Of a DNA stretch of 64,000 nucleotides, positions 27,301 to 34,431 are shown in pieces. The stretch covers positions 1 to 64,000 of the forward strand of contig CALODL010000022.1 in assembly GCA_942492115.1 (NCBI GenBank), given 5' to 3'. Every line of letters begins with the position of its first letter. The stretch's first letter is position 1. Both the position numbers and the translations under genes were made by a program. The notes below the pieces were generated by a model that was not told where the DNA came from, searched no databases, and saw only the letters and a program-made list of their open reading frames with translations. The stretch comes from CALODL01 sp942492115. GTDB taxonomy: Bacteria > Planctomycetota > Phycisphaerae > UBA1845 > CAIVHJ01.

Positions 27301-27478
27301 TGCGATACTCGGTAGCGGCCAGATCATACAGGCCACGGTTCAGCAAACCATTGCCGCTGAGATAGTCACGTAAGTCGGGATCAGCTTCGACGGGCGGTGT
27401 GTCTGCGACACTCACAAAGGCCATGCAACAACAACTGACGATCCACGTCGCAAACAGCCTGCCACCGTGCTGCGTCAT
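24356..27478 (-). CDS. TPR-repeat secreted protein of an ExbBD operon
   Basis: The 1040-residue protein starts at an ATG with GGAGG 5 bases upstream and carries a signal peptide (MTQHGGRLFATWIVSCCCMAF, cleavage near VADT). The rest is a continuous TPR superhelix of about 25 units (for example LYDLAATEYRKFLDEHPDHD, then ALADYERLMVAFPDSPHRIQ). It is likely periplasmic. TPR proteins placed directly before exbB/exbD are common in Bacteroidota and Planctomycetota and are often described as putative parts of a Ton-like system. It is the first gene of the four-gene unit ending at 19227. Confidence 0.85.
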   Translation of the reverse strand: MTQHGGRLFATWIVSCCCMAFVSVADTPPVEADPDLRDYLSGNGLLNRGLYDLAATEYRKFLDEHPDHDKVPVARYGLAVCLQRTARHEEAVAVLQPIIGSVPAGFSFAAESFVLVGQSHMALEQFEQAARSFRRVVDGYAMSDVAPAAGAALVEALYRDGAYGDAEKVANHITRKWPSSALHGRALFIGALATEARGNFEQAARAFTVFIERYPQDPLVIQVQLHLARCSQQLGRYAAARASYEAVLRRADHPVAPDARFGLAVIDAIEGRFDVAQKSLQALLEQPLSPPLAAAARLELGRVLLQAGQVEQAAATLGTLQGQQLATDESTYLLGKCRLRQERWRDAVATLDRAIATWPDSHLLPEMQYDRAVALVRAGDDEAPAALTGFRARFPDHALAADALEALAHEAHRRGQYDESREYCRLFIEEHAAHEHAGEVTFLLAENHYLAGRYEEATPVYRRVLAGHAEMPQAELAEFRLGMALYRLDHYAEAIPILERVAGRSMEHTRPALIALGDMYFAANEFEDADQWFTRYIDDAADQPAIADALIKRGLARQRVGRGREALADYERLMVAFPDSPHRIQALFERGQILLNDQRPLEASIAFERVLAEGPESRFAPHAQRHLGTIALQSGDYVAASQRLASLAANGADSELAAGALIDRGQALSATGKHAEASEVFTELLRQHPDHPRVMEVRARQAIALSRLERWAAALAAIEDVESSGLDPKLAAAVAYERAWCFRSLGRDEEAAQAYRRLLGSGGQAELGPHATIELAELEFRSGRHAQAVRLIEQLDHSGAMGEAVSEQALYLWGVSLFEMQRVQAAADILERYLAQYPQGSQSASALFFAGEARFAHSDYARAAKHLGQLIDNCPAEGHCAAGLLRLGECYAQLQQWSKSEQAFADYLDHHGNSEHAFQARFGRGWARENMGRFPEAIDAYRQVIATHQGPTAARAQFQIGECLFAQKQHREAVSEFLKVDIHYGYDEWSAAALYEAGRCFEALTEPQRARAHYDQVMADHGASRWAGMASKRLAALGDG

Positions 27479-27518
27479 ACTGGCCTCCTGCACCCGTTAT
27501 CGTGTTGGTCATGGTGAT

Positions 27519-27552
27519 GCAGTGGCCCCGCTCGTACGAGCGAGGCCACTGC
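27519..27552 (-). terminator. Long hairpin between the M56 gene and the TPR-ExbBD operon
   Basis: GCAGTGGCCCCGCTCG and its near-perfect complement form a 16-base stem around TA, with one mismatch. It lies 25 bases after the M56 stop and 40 bases before the TPR start, so it probably separates the two units; no T run follows in the minus direction, so read-through is possible. Confidence 0.6.
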
Positions 27553-27577
27553 GAACGTCATTCAACCGCAGAAAGGC

Positions 27578-29959
27578 TCAGCGTGCGCCGGACCGTTCGC
27601 GAAGCTCATCCAATTCATCCTTGGCCTCTTCGGCCCGATCTTCGAGTTCCTCGCGATGCTCAAGGAGTTCCTCGGCTTCTTCATCCAGCATCTCCGCCTG
27701 ATCGCGCATCAGATCAGCCTCATGCCGCAGATGGTCGGCATGTTCACGCAGCGCTTCAGCCTCATGGCCTTCAATTTTTTCGCTGCGTCGCTCGATCCGC
27801 TTGGCCTCCTTCTCCATGGTCTTGGCCTGCTTGGCCATGATCTTCGCTTGGCGCTCGAGTTGTTCAGCCTGTGCGTTGATCGCGCCGGCTTCGGCATGAA
27901 GCATGTCGAGCATTGCAGTCAATTCATTGCGGGCCCCGTTCGCCTCGAAAACCGCAAGATCGCCCTGGTGCACAGCGCCGGGCCAAATCCGACCGACCTG
28001 GTTATCCTTCTTGCCATCCGGATGAATGAGGTTGCAAAAAGCCCTGAAGGCGGCGTGTTGCGCTGCTGTCCCCTGCACGATGATGTGATCTTCTCGCGGC
28101 TTGACCCACACCGGAACATCGTCGCGGACCATCAATGCGGTCAGCTTCTCGAGCTTGCCGGCGGGCAGGTGGTAGGCTTCTTCATATTCTTCGCCATCCC
28201 CTGCCGGATTCACCGTCACGCCCTGGATTGCACGCGGCACCTGCATCCGTTCCCATTGCTCGAGCACGCGAGCCATTTGATCCTCGAGTCGCGCCAAACG
28301 ATCTTCGAGCTCATTGTTCTCACCGCGGCCGGCAAGGTGCTGTTCGTAGCTGCTCAGCTGCGCATCCACATGATCGTGACCTGCATGACTGTGACCCTCT
28401 GCATGATGCGGTGCGTGCACCGCAGGCGTCCGCGGCGCGCGGGGTGCTCTGGGAGCGCGCGGGGCACGAGGAGCACGAGGAGCACGGGCGGCCCTGGGGG
28501 CTCGCGGAGCACGGGGCGGCGTAGACACCGTGGGCTTGCTGTCTTCGTCCGGCGGACAGGCCAGCGCAGGCGTCACCGACCACAGGGCCAGCGCGGCACT
28601 TACAACAACGGTGACACCCCAGATCGAAAGCTTGGGAGTATTGGCTTCAGTCATGACCATGGTCAGCCTCCTGGCAAAATGTCTTGTTTTCTTGGTCGTG
28701 ATCCCAATCCCGACAGCCGGTGCATGAACACTGCAACCATCGATGAATTGTTTGGTCTTGAGTAACGCCTCTGCATACGCGCGGCGTCCGCGCGGCAAGA
28801 GCCAGGTTACCCAGTTGTCACAGCAGGTTTCAGCTTCATCATCCAGCCTCCGGCGAATCCACCATGCGACCGGGTTCCACCAGAACACGGCGGCAATCAA
28901 GATCTCGATCCAGCGAACCCAGTGGTCGCGCCGCTTCAGATGAGCGAGCTCATGGAACAACACCGCGTTCCGTCCCACGGGATCGAGCTGGAGCCACAGA
29001 TCAATCGGCAGGATCAACTTGGGCTGACGGTTGAACATCGGGCAACAAATCATCGGAGACAGCCGGCGCGACACCATGAGCGTGCGTGGTGGTACGATAT
29101 CCATGCGGTCGGCAGCGGCCATGACCTGGCGGCGGATGTTGGGCGGCGCAGGCAACGCCTCCCGCAGCAGAACGGCAAAACGAAGCGAGCGGATCAGATA
29201 GGTCAGTAGCAACAGTGCAGCCCCAAGCAACCACACCCCTCCGGGAACGGGCGGCAACGAAACCACCGCCTGCCGCAACGTAGCAAGACGCGCGAGCCAT
29301 ACGCTGGCCGCAGTTGGCGCCGCCGGCGCTTCGTCGACAGAAGCCACCGTAGCCGAGGCCTGAACGGGCCGATCGACCGTTTCAGCCGCAACCAACTTCG
29401 GCGGCAGCGTAGCGCGACGCTTGGGCCGCACCCCTGGCGTCAGTGAACGGATTTCCGGAAGTCGAATGATCGACGGCGCGGATTGTTTCGGCGGCTGTCC
29501 CAGCAGTGACACGGTGGGGCGCGGAAGGAAGCGTTCCGGAACCCGGGAATTGCCGGAAGCCCGAGGGACGGAAACGAGTTCGTCATCGGCGTCGACGGTG
29601 GACTCCACGGTCTTCGGAACAACGCGTCTGGGGCCGGCGGAGATCTTCTCGCGTGCCACCTCCGAGCCTCGAGCGACTTCTATCCAGTGGGATTGGGGTG
29701 TGGCATCGCCGGCCACCGCCACGACCGCCGAATCAGCGGATCCGGGCACGATTTCTTCCATCGCCGTAGTAATCCATCGGGGATGCGGCAGAACGGCGGG
29801 CACCACGAAAGCCAGTAGCGCCACCAGCCACAGTCGGTGTCGGGTCTGGGGCCGAAATGGAAACAACCAACACACCCCAGCAATAAATGCAGCCAAGGGT
29901 GCCGCAGCCAACGCGTTCCGCCAAAGTAGATCGAACAGCGGCTGTAGTGCTTCCATCAT
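27578..29959 (-). CDS. M56 (BlaR1/MecR1-like) membrane metallopeptidase with APR repeats and coiled coil
   Basis: The 793-residue protein has N-terminal membrane helices, a long periplasmic or cytosolic linker, and the M56 core LFHELAHLKRRDHW with the HExxH motif at about 336-340, followed by DDEAETCCDNWV. After another membrane helix (near 455-475) comes a low-complexity tract of nine or so APRAPR units (about 485-510), a His-rich segment and a C-terminal coiled coil (about 690-790). M56 proteins sense a signal and cleave the cognate BlaI-type repressor. It overlaps that repressor gene by a few bases (TGATG), with a GGGGGGAG sequence just upstream. No beta-lactamase gene is nearby, so the signal is probably not a beta-lactam. 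Confidence 0.85.
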   Translation of the reverse strand: MMEALQPLFDLLWRNALAAAPLAAFIAGVCWLFPFRPQTRHRLWLVALLAFVVPAVLPHPRWITTAMEEIVPGSADSAVVAVAGDATPQSHWIEVARGSEVAREKISAGPRRVVPKTVESTVDADDELVSVPRASGNSRVPERFLPRPTVSLLGQPPKQSAPSIIRLPEIRSLTPGVRPKRRATLPPKLVAAETVDRPVQASATVASVDEAPAAPTAASVWLARLATLRQAVVSLPPVPGGVWLLGAALLLLTYLIRSLRFAVLLREALPAPPNIRRQVMAAADRMDIVPPRTLMVSRRLSPMICCPMFNRQPKLILPIDLWLQLDPVGRNAVLFHELAHLKRRDHWVRWIEILIAAVFWWNPVAWWIRRRLDDEAETCCDNWVTWLLPRGRRAYAEALLKTKQFIDGCSVHAPAVGIGITTKKTRHFARRLTMVMTEANTPKLSIWGVTVVVSAALALWSVTPALACPPDEDSKPTVSTPPRAPRAPRAARAPRAPRAPRAPRAPRAPRTPAVHAPHHAEGHSHAGHDHVDAQLSSYEQHLAGRGENNELEDRLARLEDQMARVLEQWERMQVPRAIQGVTVNPAGDGEEYEEAYHLPAGKLEKLTALMVRDDVPVWVKPREDHIIVQGTAAQHAAFRAFCNLIHPDGKKDNQVGRIWPGAVHQGDLAVFEANGARNELTAMLDMLHAEAGAINAQAEQLERQAKIMAKQAKTMEKEAKRIERRSEKIEGHEAEALREHADHLRHEADLMRDQAEMLDEEAEELLEHREELEDRAEEAKDELDELRERSGAR

Positions 29960-30360
29960 CACTCTCCCCCCCGCTTTCGTTTGCCATCCAATCGATCGAT
30001 CAAATGCTGCAGGGCCGCGATGTCATCGTCCGACAGTCGTTCGTTCTTCACCAGGTGAAGCACCATTGGACCGGCCGCACCATCGTAGAGTTGCTCGATG
30101 ACTGTTTTGAGTCGGGAACGCGTCACCTTGTTCCTCGTGACCGCAGCCCGATAGACGTAGGCCACATCAGACTTATCGCTGGACACGAAGCCCTTCTGCT
30201 CGAGCCGCGTCAGGAACGTCAACACCGTCGTATAGGCGACCTTGCGGCCGCGATCGCGAAGTTGAGAATGAACCTGCCGCACCGTTGAGGGGCCTTCGTC
30301 CCAGAGAACCTTCAGCACTTCGAGTTCAGCGGAGCCAAGTTCGTATTCGATGTGACCCAT
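29959..30360 (-). CDS. BlaI/MecI/CopY family transcriptional repressor
   Basis: The 133-residue product is a winged-helix repressor of the usual length: LGSAELEVLKVLWDEGPSTVRQVH at the N-terminus, the recognition helix region VAYTTVLTFLTRLEQKGFV at about 41-59, and a C-terminal dimerisation helix. Members bind as dimers to TACTAC-type palindromes and are inactivated by proteolysis triggered by the M56 partner encoded immediately downstream with overlapping stop and start. Two palindromic sites overlapping its own promoter suggest autoregulation. Confidence 0.93.
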   Translation of the reverse strand: MGHIEYELGSAELEVLKVLWDEGPSTVRQVHSQLRDRGRKVAYTTVLTFLTRLEQKGFVSSDKSDVAYVYRAAVTRNKVTRSRLKTVIEQLYDGAAGPMVLHLVKNERLSDDDIAALQHLIDRLDGKRKRGGE

Positions 30361-30372
30361 TGAGGATTTTCC

Positions 30373-30390
30373 CTACTACGAGCGTCGGAG
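30373..30390. promoter_or_regulatory. Probable BlaI operator 1
   Basis: CTACTACGAGCGTCGGAG is an imperfect palindrome just upstream of the repressor start. It is repeated 23 bases away. The central ACG...CGT pair is replaced by ACA...TGT in the second copy, keeping the dyad. Confidence 0.7.
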
Positions 30391-30392
30391 GA

Positions 30393-30421
30393 ATCCTACT
30401 ACAAGTGTCGGAGGTCGTCAA
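30393..30421 (-). promoter_or_regulatory. Probable promoter of the BlaI-M56 unit
   Basis: On the minus strand a TTGACG -35 box (30416-30421) and a TAGGAT -10 box (30393-30398) are separated by exactly 17 bases. Operator 2 lies within the spacer and operator 1 just downstream, a layout suited to repression. Confidence 0.6.
30396..30413. promoter_or_regulatory. Probable BlaI operator 2
   Basis: CTACTACAAGTGTCGGAG, second copy of the palindrome at 30373-30390, spaced about two helical turns from it (23 bases start to start). Confidence 0.7.
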
Positions 30422-30682
30422 TGGTGTTTTTGTCAAAAAAAGAAGTGTAATGCGTGATACAGTCAATCTAAGGACGCGTGCCACAACCGAAACACTTTGT
30501 GAAAAAAATAACGATGTGGTGTGTCCGTGCGCCCCGTTCACTGGGCCACGGCCCGGGCCGCTCGTCAAGACCCCATGCGCCCACGCCTCGAGATAGAGCA
30601 CTCAGTGGCCTCTGGCGAACGCGAGCCGGCAATTCCGCAGCCCACTTTGGGCCGGATGGGCTTTGGCGATACCATCTCAACC

Positions 30683-31906
30683 ATGAACACGATCGCGCTG
30701 CTGACACTCACGGGGGCCGCATTGGCCATGCCGGTTTCAGATGAGCCACTCAGCCCAATCAAGCCCGGGGCGTGGCACGCATGGCTGGAATGCCCCGGGG
30801 GAGACTTGCCCTTCGGATTTGAAATTGCGCCCACTGAACAGGGCTTGCGCGCATGGCTGATCAACGGGACGGAGCACATCGAAATCCCCTCAGTCACGGT
30901 AGCACGCACGAATGCCTCTTTCGAAATCGACTACTACGACTCGAAGATAACGTGTGACGTCAGCCAGGATGGCGAACGCCTGGATGGAACGTGGCGCAAG
31001 CGGCGGCGTGGCGCAACCTGGACCGAAATGCCATTTCACGCCACGTGGGGCCTGCAGCCGCGTTTTGCCTTCACGCCCCCTGAGCGCATCCGATTGCCTC
31101 GACGTTGGCGTGTGCAGTTCAGTCAGAGCCCGGACTTTGCCGTTGCTGATTTCGCCGTCAGAAAAACAGGCCTGGCCGAGGGCACCTTCATGACCACTAC
31201 CGGCGACTATCGCTTCCTCGCGGGCTGCTGGGACGGAAGACTCCTCAAGCTGTCCTGCTTCGACGGCGCGCATGCCTTCCTGTTCGCTGCAGAACTCAAG
31301 AGCGGCATTCTGAATGGTGATTTCTGGTCCTCGGACACCTGGCACGAAACCTGGACGGCCACGCCCGACTCGAAAGCAGCACTGCCCAGCGCATTCGACA
31401 TGACGAAGTGGGACAACGCGATCAAGCTCGACGATCTCGTCTATCGGGACCTCGATGGCATGCGGCGTTCTTTGGCCGCCCCGGAATTCACCGGCCAGGC
31501 ACGGCTCATCGAGATTTTCGGAACCTGGTGCCCCAACTGTCATGATGCTTCGAACTATCTCGTCGAGCTGGACAGGCGATTTGGACCACGCGGCCTCAAG
31601 ATCCTGGGTCTGGCTTTCGAGCACAGTGGGGATTTCGAACGTGATGCGCGCCAGGTGCGCATCTACACACGACGACACGGTATCACCTATCCGATTCTGA
31701 TTGCTGGTACCTCGGCTAAAGATCAGGCCAGCGCCGCAGTACCCCTGCTCGATCGAGTTCGTTCATACCCAACGACGATCTTCGTGGATCGAACCAACAC
31801 CGTACGCGCCGTGCACACGGGCTTTACGGGACCGGCCACGGGTCGTGAGTATGAATCATTGCGTACGGAATTCGAAACTCTCATCGAGACCATGCTGCGT
31901 GAGTAG
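30683..31906 (+). CDS. TlpA-like thioredoxin-fold protein, exported
   Basis: Starting at 30683, the 407-residue product has a short signal peptide (MNTIALLTLTGAALAMP). The first 250 residues are a beta-rich domain with a repeated lipocalin-like feel (PSVTVARTNASFEIDYYDSK; GTFMTTTGDYRFLAGCWDG), and the C-terminal 150 residues are a TlpA/redoxin thioredoxin fold with the redox motif GTWCPNCHD near residue 283 and the cis-Pro element YPTTIFVDR. It probably acts as a periplasmic thiol reductase or redox-sensing protein. The frame is open to 30521. Its 3' end overlaps the Nramp-family gene by 8 bases, so the two form an operon. Confidence 0.82.
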   Translation: MNTIALLTLTGAALAMPVSDEPLSPIKPGAWHAWLECPGGDLPFGFEIAPTEQGLRAWLINGTEHIEIPSVTVARTNASFEIDYYDSKITCDVSQDGERLDGTWRKRRRGATWTEMPFHATWGLQPRFAFTPPERIRLPRRWRVQFSQSPDFAVADFAVRKTGLAEGTFMTTTGDYRFLAGCWDGRLLKLSCFDGAHAFLFAAELKSGILNGDFWSSDTWHETWTATPDSKAALPSAFDMTKWDNAIKLDDLVYRDLDGMRRSLAAPEFTGQARLIEIFGTWCPNCHDASNYLVELDRRFGPRGLKILGLAFEHSGDFERDARQVRIYTRRHGITYPILIAGTSAKDQASAAVPLLDRVRSYPTTIFVDRTNTVRAVHTGFTGPATGREYESLRTEFETLIETMLRE

Positions 31907-33161
31907 GAATCACCTGACCTTCGCGGCTCTTTTGCCGGGAATCCTGATGGCCGCCACGGGCCTGGGGGCGGGAGACCTCGTCACTGCCAGCCTCGCGGGA
32001 TCCGCAGCCGGATTGAATGTTCTGTGGGCCGCATGGATGGGCGCAATTCTCAAGTTCAGCCTCAACGAAGGCCTGGCCCGCTGGCAGATGGCCACAGGCA
32101 CGACACTGCTGGAGGGCTGGAGTCTTCGGCTCGGCTCGTGGATCCGCTGGGTGTTCATGACCTACCTGATCCTGTGGTCGGTGACCGTGGGCGGCATGCT
32201 CATCAGCGCGTGCGGCATTGCTGGCACCGGCCTCTTCCCGTTGGGCGATGACCTGATGTACTCGAAGCGGGCATGGGGCATCATTCATGCGCTACTCGGG
32301 CTGGTCGTCGTGTGGGTCGGTGGCTTCAAGCTCTTTGGCAGGCTGATGGCCATGTGCATCGTTGTCATGTTCTCCGCCGTACTGATCACGATGTTCCGGA
32401 TCCCAATCGAGTGGCCCCATCTGCGTGGCCTGGTCGTGCCCAGCTTTCCTGATGGTGAGGTCAAGTGGCCGATCGCGATCCTGGGTGGTGTTGGCGGAAC
32501 GGTAACCATCATGTCGTACGGTTATTGGATCCGTGAAGCGGGTCGCAGTGGAACCAGCGGCTTGCGGGCATGCCGCATCGATCTGGCAGTCGGTTACATC
32601 CTGACTGCGCTATTCGGCATGGCCATGATTGTCATTGGATCGCGACTTGATTTAAGGAAGGGACCCACGATGGCCCTGGAGCTGGCATCTCAACTCGATC
32701 TGGCTCTCGGCACATCGGGCAAGTGGATTTTCCTGGCCGGATTCTGGGGCGCCGTCTTCAGCAGCCTGTTGGGTGTTTGGCAAAGCGTCCCGTACATGTT
32801 TGCGGACTTCGTGGCCCTCCGCCGAGGTCAGAGCATGGCGGCCACAACGCAACTCGAACGAACGCCTGCGTACCGCATCTTCCTGCTGGCTCTCGCGGTT
32901 GTCCCCATCCCGCTGCTGTGGCGCGAAGTCATGGAGATCCAAATCATCTATGCGCTCGGGGGCGCATTGTTCATGCCACTGGTGGCCTTGACTTTATTGA
33001 TGATGAACAACCGACCCTCCTGGGTCGGAGAAGCGTTCCGTAACCGCTGGCTGGCCAACATCACGCTGCTCGCTACGCTTGCCTTCTTCGCTTGCGTCGC
33101 AGCGCTTAAACTACCAGATATTGTCAGAACCATCGGGTCTTTCGTTGTCGGAAAACTTTAG
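31899..33161 (+). CDS. Nramp-family divalent-metal transporter homologue with atypical metal site
   Basis: The 420-residue protein has eleven or so membrane helices and a GTG start inside the end of the TlpA-like gene. Helix 1 reads TGLGAGDLVTASLAG, where classical Nramp proteins have DPGN, and helix 6 reads IMSYGYWIREAG in place of the MPH motif. These substitutions place it in a divergent Nramp-related subfamily whose transported ion cannot be assumed to be manganese or iron. Coupling with a thiol oxidoreductase hints at a link between metal handling and redox state (inference). A dispersed repeat starts exactly at the stop codon. Confidence 0.82.
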   Translation: MSRNHLTFAALLPGILMAATGLGAGDLVTASLAGSAAGLNVLWAAWMGAILKFSLNEGLARWQMATGTTLLEGWSLRLGSWIRWVFMTYLILWSVTVGGMLISACGIAGTGLFPLGDDLMYSKRAWGIIHALLGLVVVWVGGFKLFGRLMAMCIVVMFSAVLITMFRIPIEWPHLRGLVVPSFPDGEVKWPIAILGGVGGTVTIMSYGYWIREAGRSGTSGLRACRIDLAVGYILTALFGMAMIVIGSRLDLRKGPTMALELASQLDLALGTSGKWIFLAGFWGAVFSSLLGVWQSVPYMFADFVALRRGQSMAATTQLERTPAYRIFLLALAVVPIPLLWREVMEIQIIYALGGALFMPLVALTLLMMNNRPSWVGEAFRNRWLANITLLATLAFFACVAALKLPDIVRTIGSFVVGKL

Positions 33162-33335
33162 GCTCTGTCTGAACACGACGGCTTGGCGAGATCGGACGAG
33201 GCGTTTGCTGTCAAGGCCGCAGGGCCGAAATGGCCGCAGGCGTATCAGTCCATAGGCTGGTGACCATTTCGGGCTGAGAACGCAGGAAGCAAGCGTCGCA
33301 GCCGATCGTAGCTGGCGGATTCTTCAGACAGTGCC
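33161..33335 (-). repeat. MITE-like dispersed repeat, copy B, with terminal inverted repeats
   Basis: A 175-base element bounded by GGCTCTGTCTGAA on the left and TTCAGACAGTGCC on the right, a 13-base inverted repeat with one mismatch. Its interior matches 16107-16268 on the other strand. It abuts the Nramp stop codon. No transposase frame is inside; a short conserved reading segment (FGPAALTANAS and DLAKP) occurs in both copies. No clear target-site duplication was found. Best read as a non-autonomous mobile element. Confidence 0.8.
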
Positions 33336-33427
33336 TCGCGTACCCAACAACAGCCGAATCCAACATAGCACGTGCTGCGAACGAACGTGCTTATGGACCA
33401 CCGCCCAGTGGTCCGGGAGTAGAACAT

Positions 33428-34387
33428 ATGAATCGAACAACGGTAGCAGCAATCAATATCATGCTGGTGGCAATCGGTAGCGGCTGTGCGACGCCCCCGA
33501 CACTTGCCCAACCCGCTGAAGGCAGGCCGCGCTTCGATGACACGTTCTGGACCCATTGGGGTGACGGTAACGCCGAAGTGTGCGGCTACGCCTTGACGAT
33601 GCCGCGGTATGAACAAATGCGTCGCGGCCAAGCCGTTGCAATCTTCGTCACCGAGACTTTCTCGGACAGTGTGCGGGTCAAAGCCGACGGCTCCCGGAAT
33701 GGCAAGAAGAACGACACCTTCCCAGCCATGAAACTGAACCTCATCAAGGACTTTCAAACTGGAATTTACGATTACCACACAATGTGCAGTGCGTTCATCA
33801 ACCTGCGGGCATCAAAAAAACGGCCGGCGGGCTCCCCATCGAAAGTCTCATTCAGTGCCCAGGAATGGTGCGGCCACGTCTACGAACAGATTCTGTTCGA
33901 TGCCTCGCGAATCCGCCATGAACTGCACAGTTATTTTGGTGGCGAGGCCGACAACCGTGATGTCCTGCCGTTCCCGCGCAACGGCCTTTCGGCGGACACG
34001 CTGCTATTGTGGGCGCGTGGCATGTGTGCGCCTTTTCTCGAACCTGGTGAAAACCGCAGCGCGGCGATCCTTCGTTCTCTGCAGGACGCGCGGCTTTCGC
34101 ATCAATCATTGGCCTGGCAGGACGCAATGTTGTCGCGCTCCCTCGAACCCCAGAAGGTCAGCGTCCCCGCCGGTACGTTCGATGCCGATGTTTACAGTGT
34201 CACCGTTGCCGGTGGCCTGCGCTGGACGATCCATGTCGAGGCTGATTGGCCAAACCGCATATTGCGCTGGGAGCGCAGCGACGGCGAAAAGGGTGAGCTT
34301 CTGAAGTCCGCACGGCTGAAGTACTGGGAATTGAATCAGAACGGCGCGGAAACGGCGCTCGAGAACATCGGCTTGACGGCGCCCTGA
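33428..34387 (+). CDS. Lipoprotein/exported protein of unknown function
   Basis: The 319-residue product has a signal peptide with possible lipobox AIGSGC (Cys near residue 20). The mature part starts DDTFWTHWGDGNAEVCGYALTM and contains GQAVAIFVTETFSDSVRVKAD and FPAMKLNLIKDFQTGIYDYHTM (cited as two short halves). I recall this family from many bacteria, where it is frequently and wrongly named a Maf septum inhibitor; its role is unknown. GGGAG lies 9 bases before the ATG. It stands alone between the repeat and a convergent gene. Confidence 0.7.
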   Translation: MNRTTVAAINIMLVAIGSGCATPPTLAQPAEGRPRFDDTFWTHWGDGNAEVCGYALTMPRYEQMRRGQAVAIFVTETFSDSVRVKADGSRNGKKNDTFPAMKLNLIKDFQTGIYDYHTMCSAFINLRASKKRPAGSPSKVSFSAQEWCGHVYEQILFDASRIRHELHSYFGGEADNRDVLPFPRNGLSADTLLLWARGMCAPFLEPGENRSAAILRSLQDARLSHQSLAWQDAMLSRSLEPQKVSVPAGTFDADVYSVTVAGGLRWTIHVEADWPNRILRWERSDGEKGELLKSARLKYWELNQNGAETALENIGLTAP

Positions 34388-34431
34388 TCGACTGCGGTCC
34401 GGGCCACCATCGCGCGTCGGAGAGGGCACGA

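Noticed and set aside
28435..28520. A tandem DNA repeat that might have been a CRISPR or VNTR array
   Set aside because: It is the coding repeat for Ala-Pro-Arg units in the M56 protein, with no spacer structure.
27656..28765. A 369-codon plus-strand frame across the M56 gene
   Set aside because: Antisense to the coiled coil and APR tract; low-complexity coding on the other strand creates open frames here.
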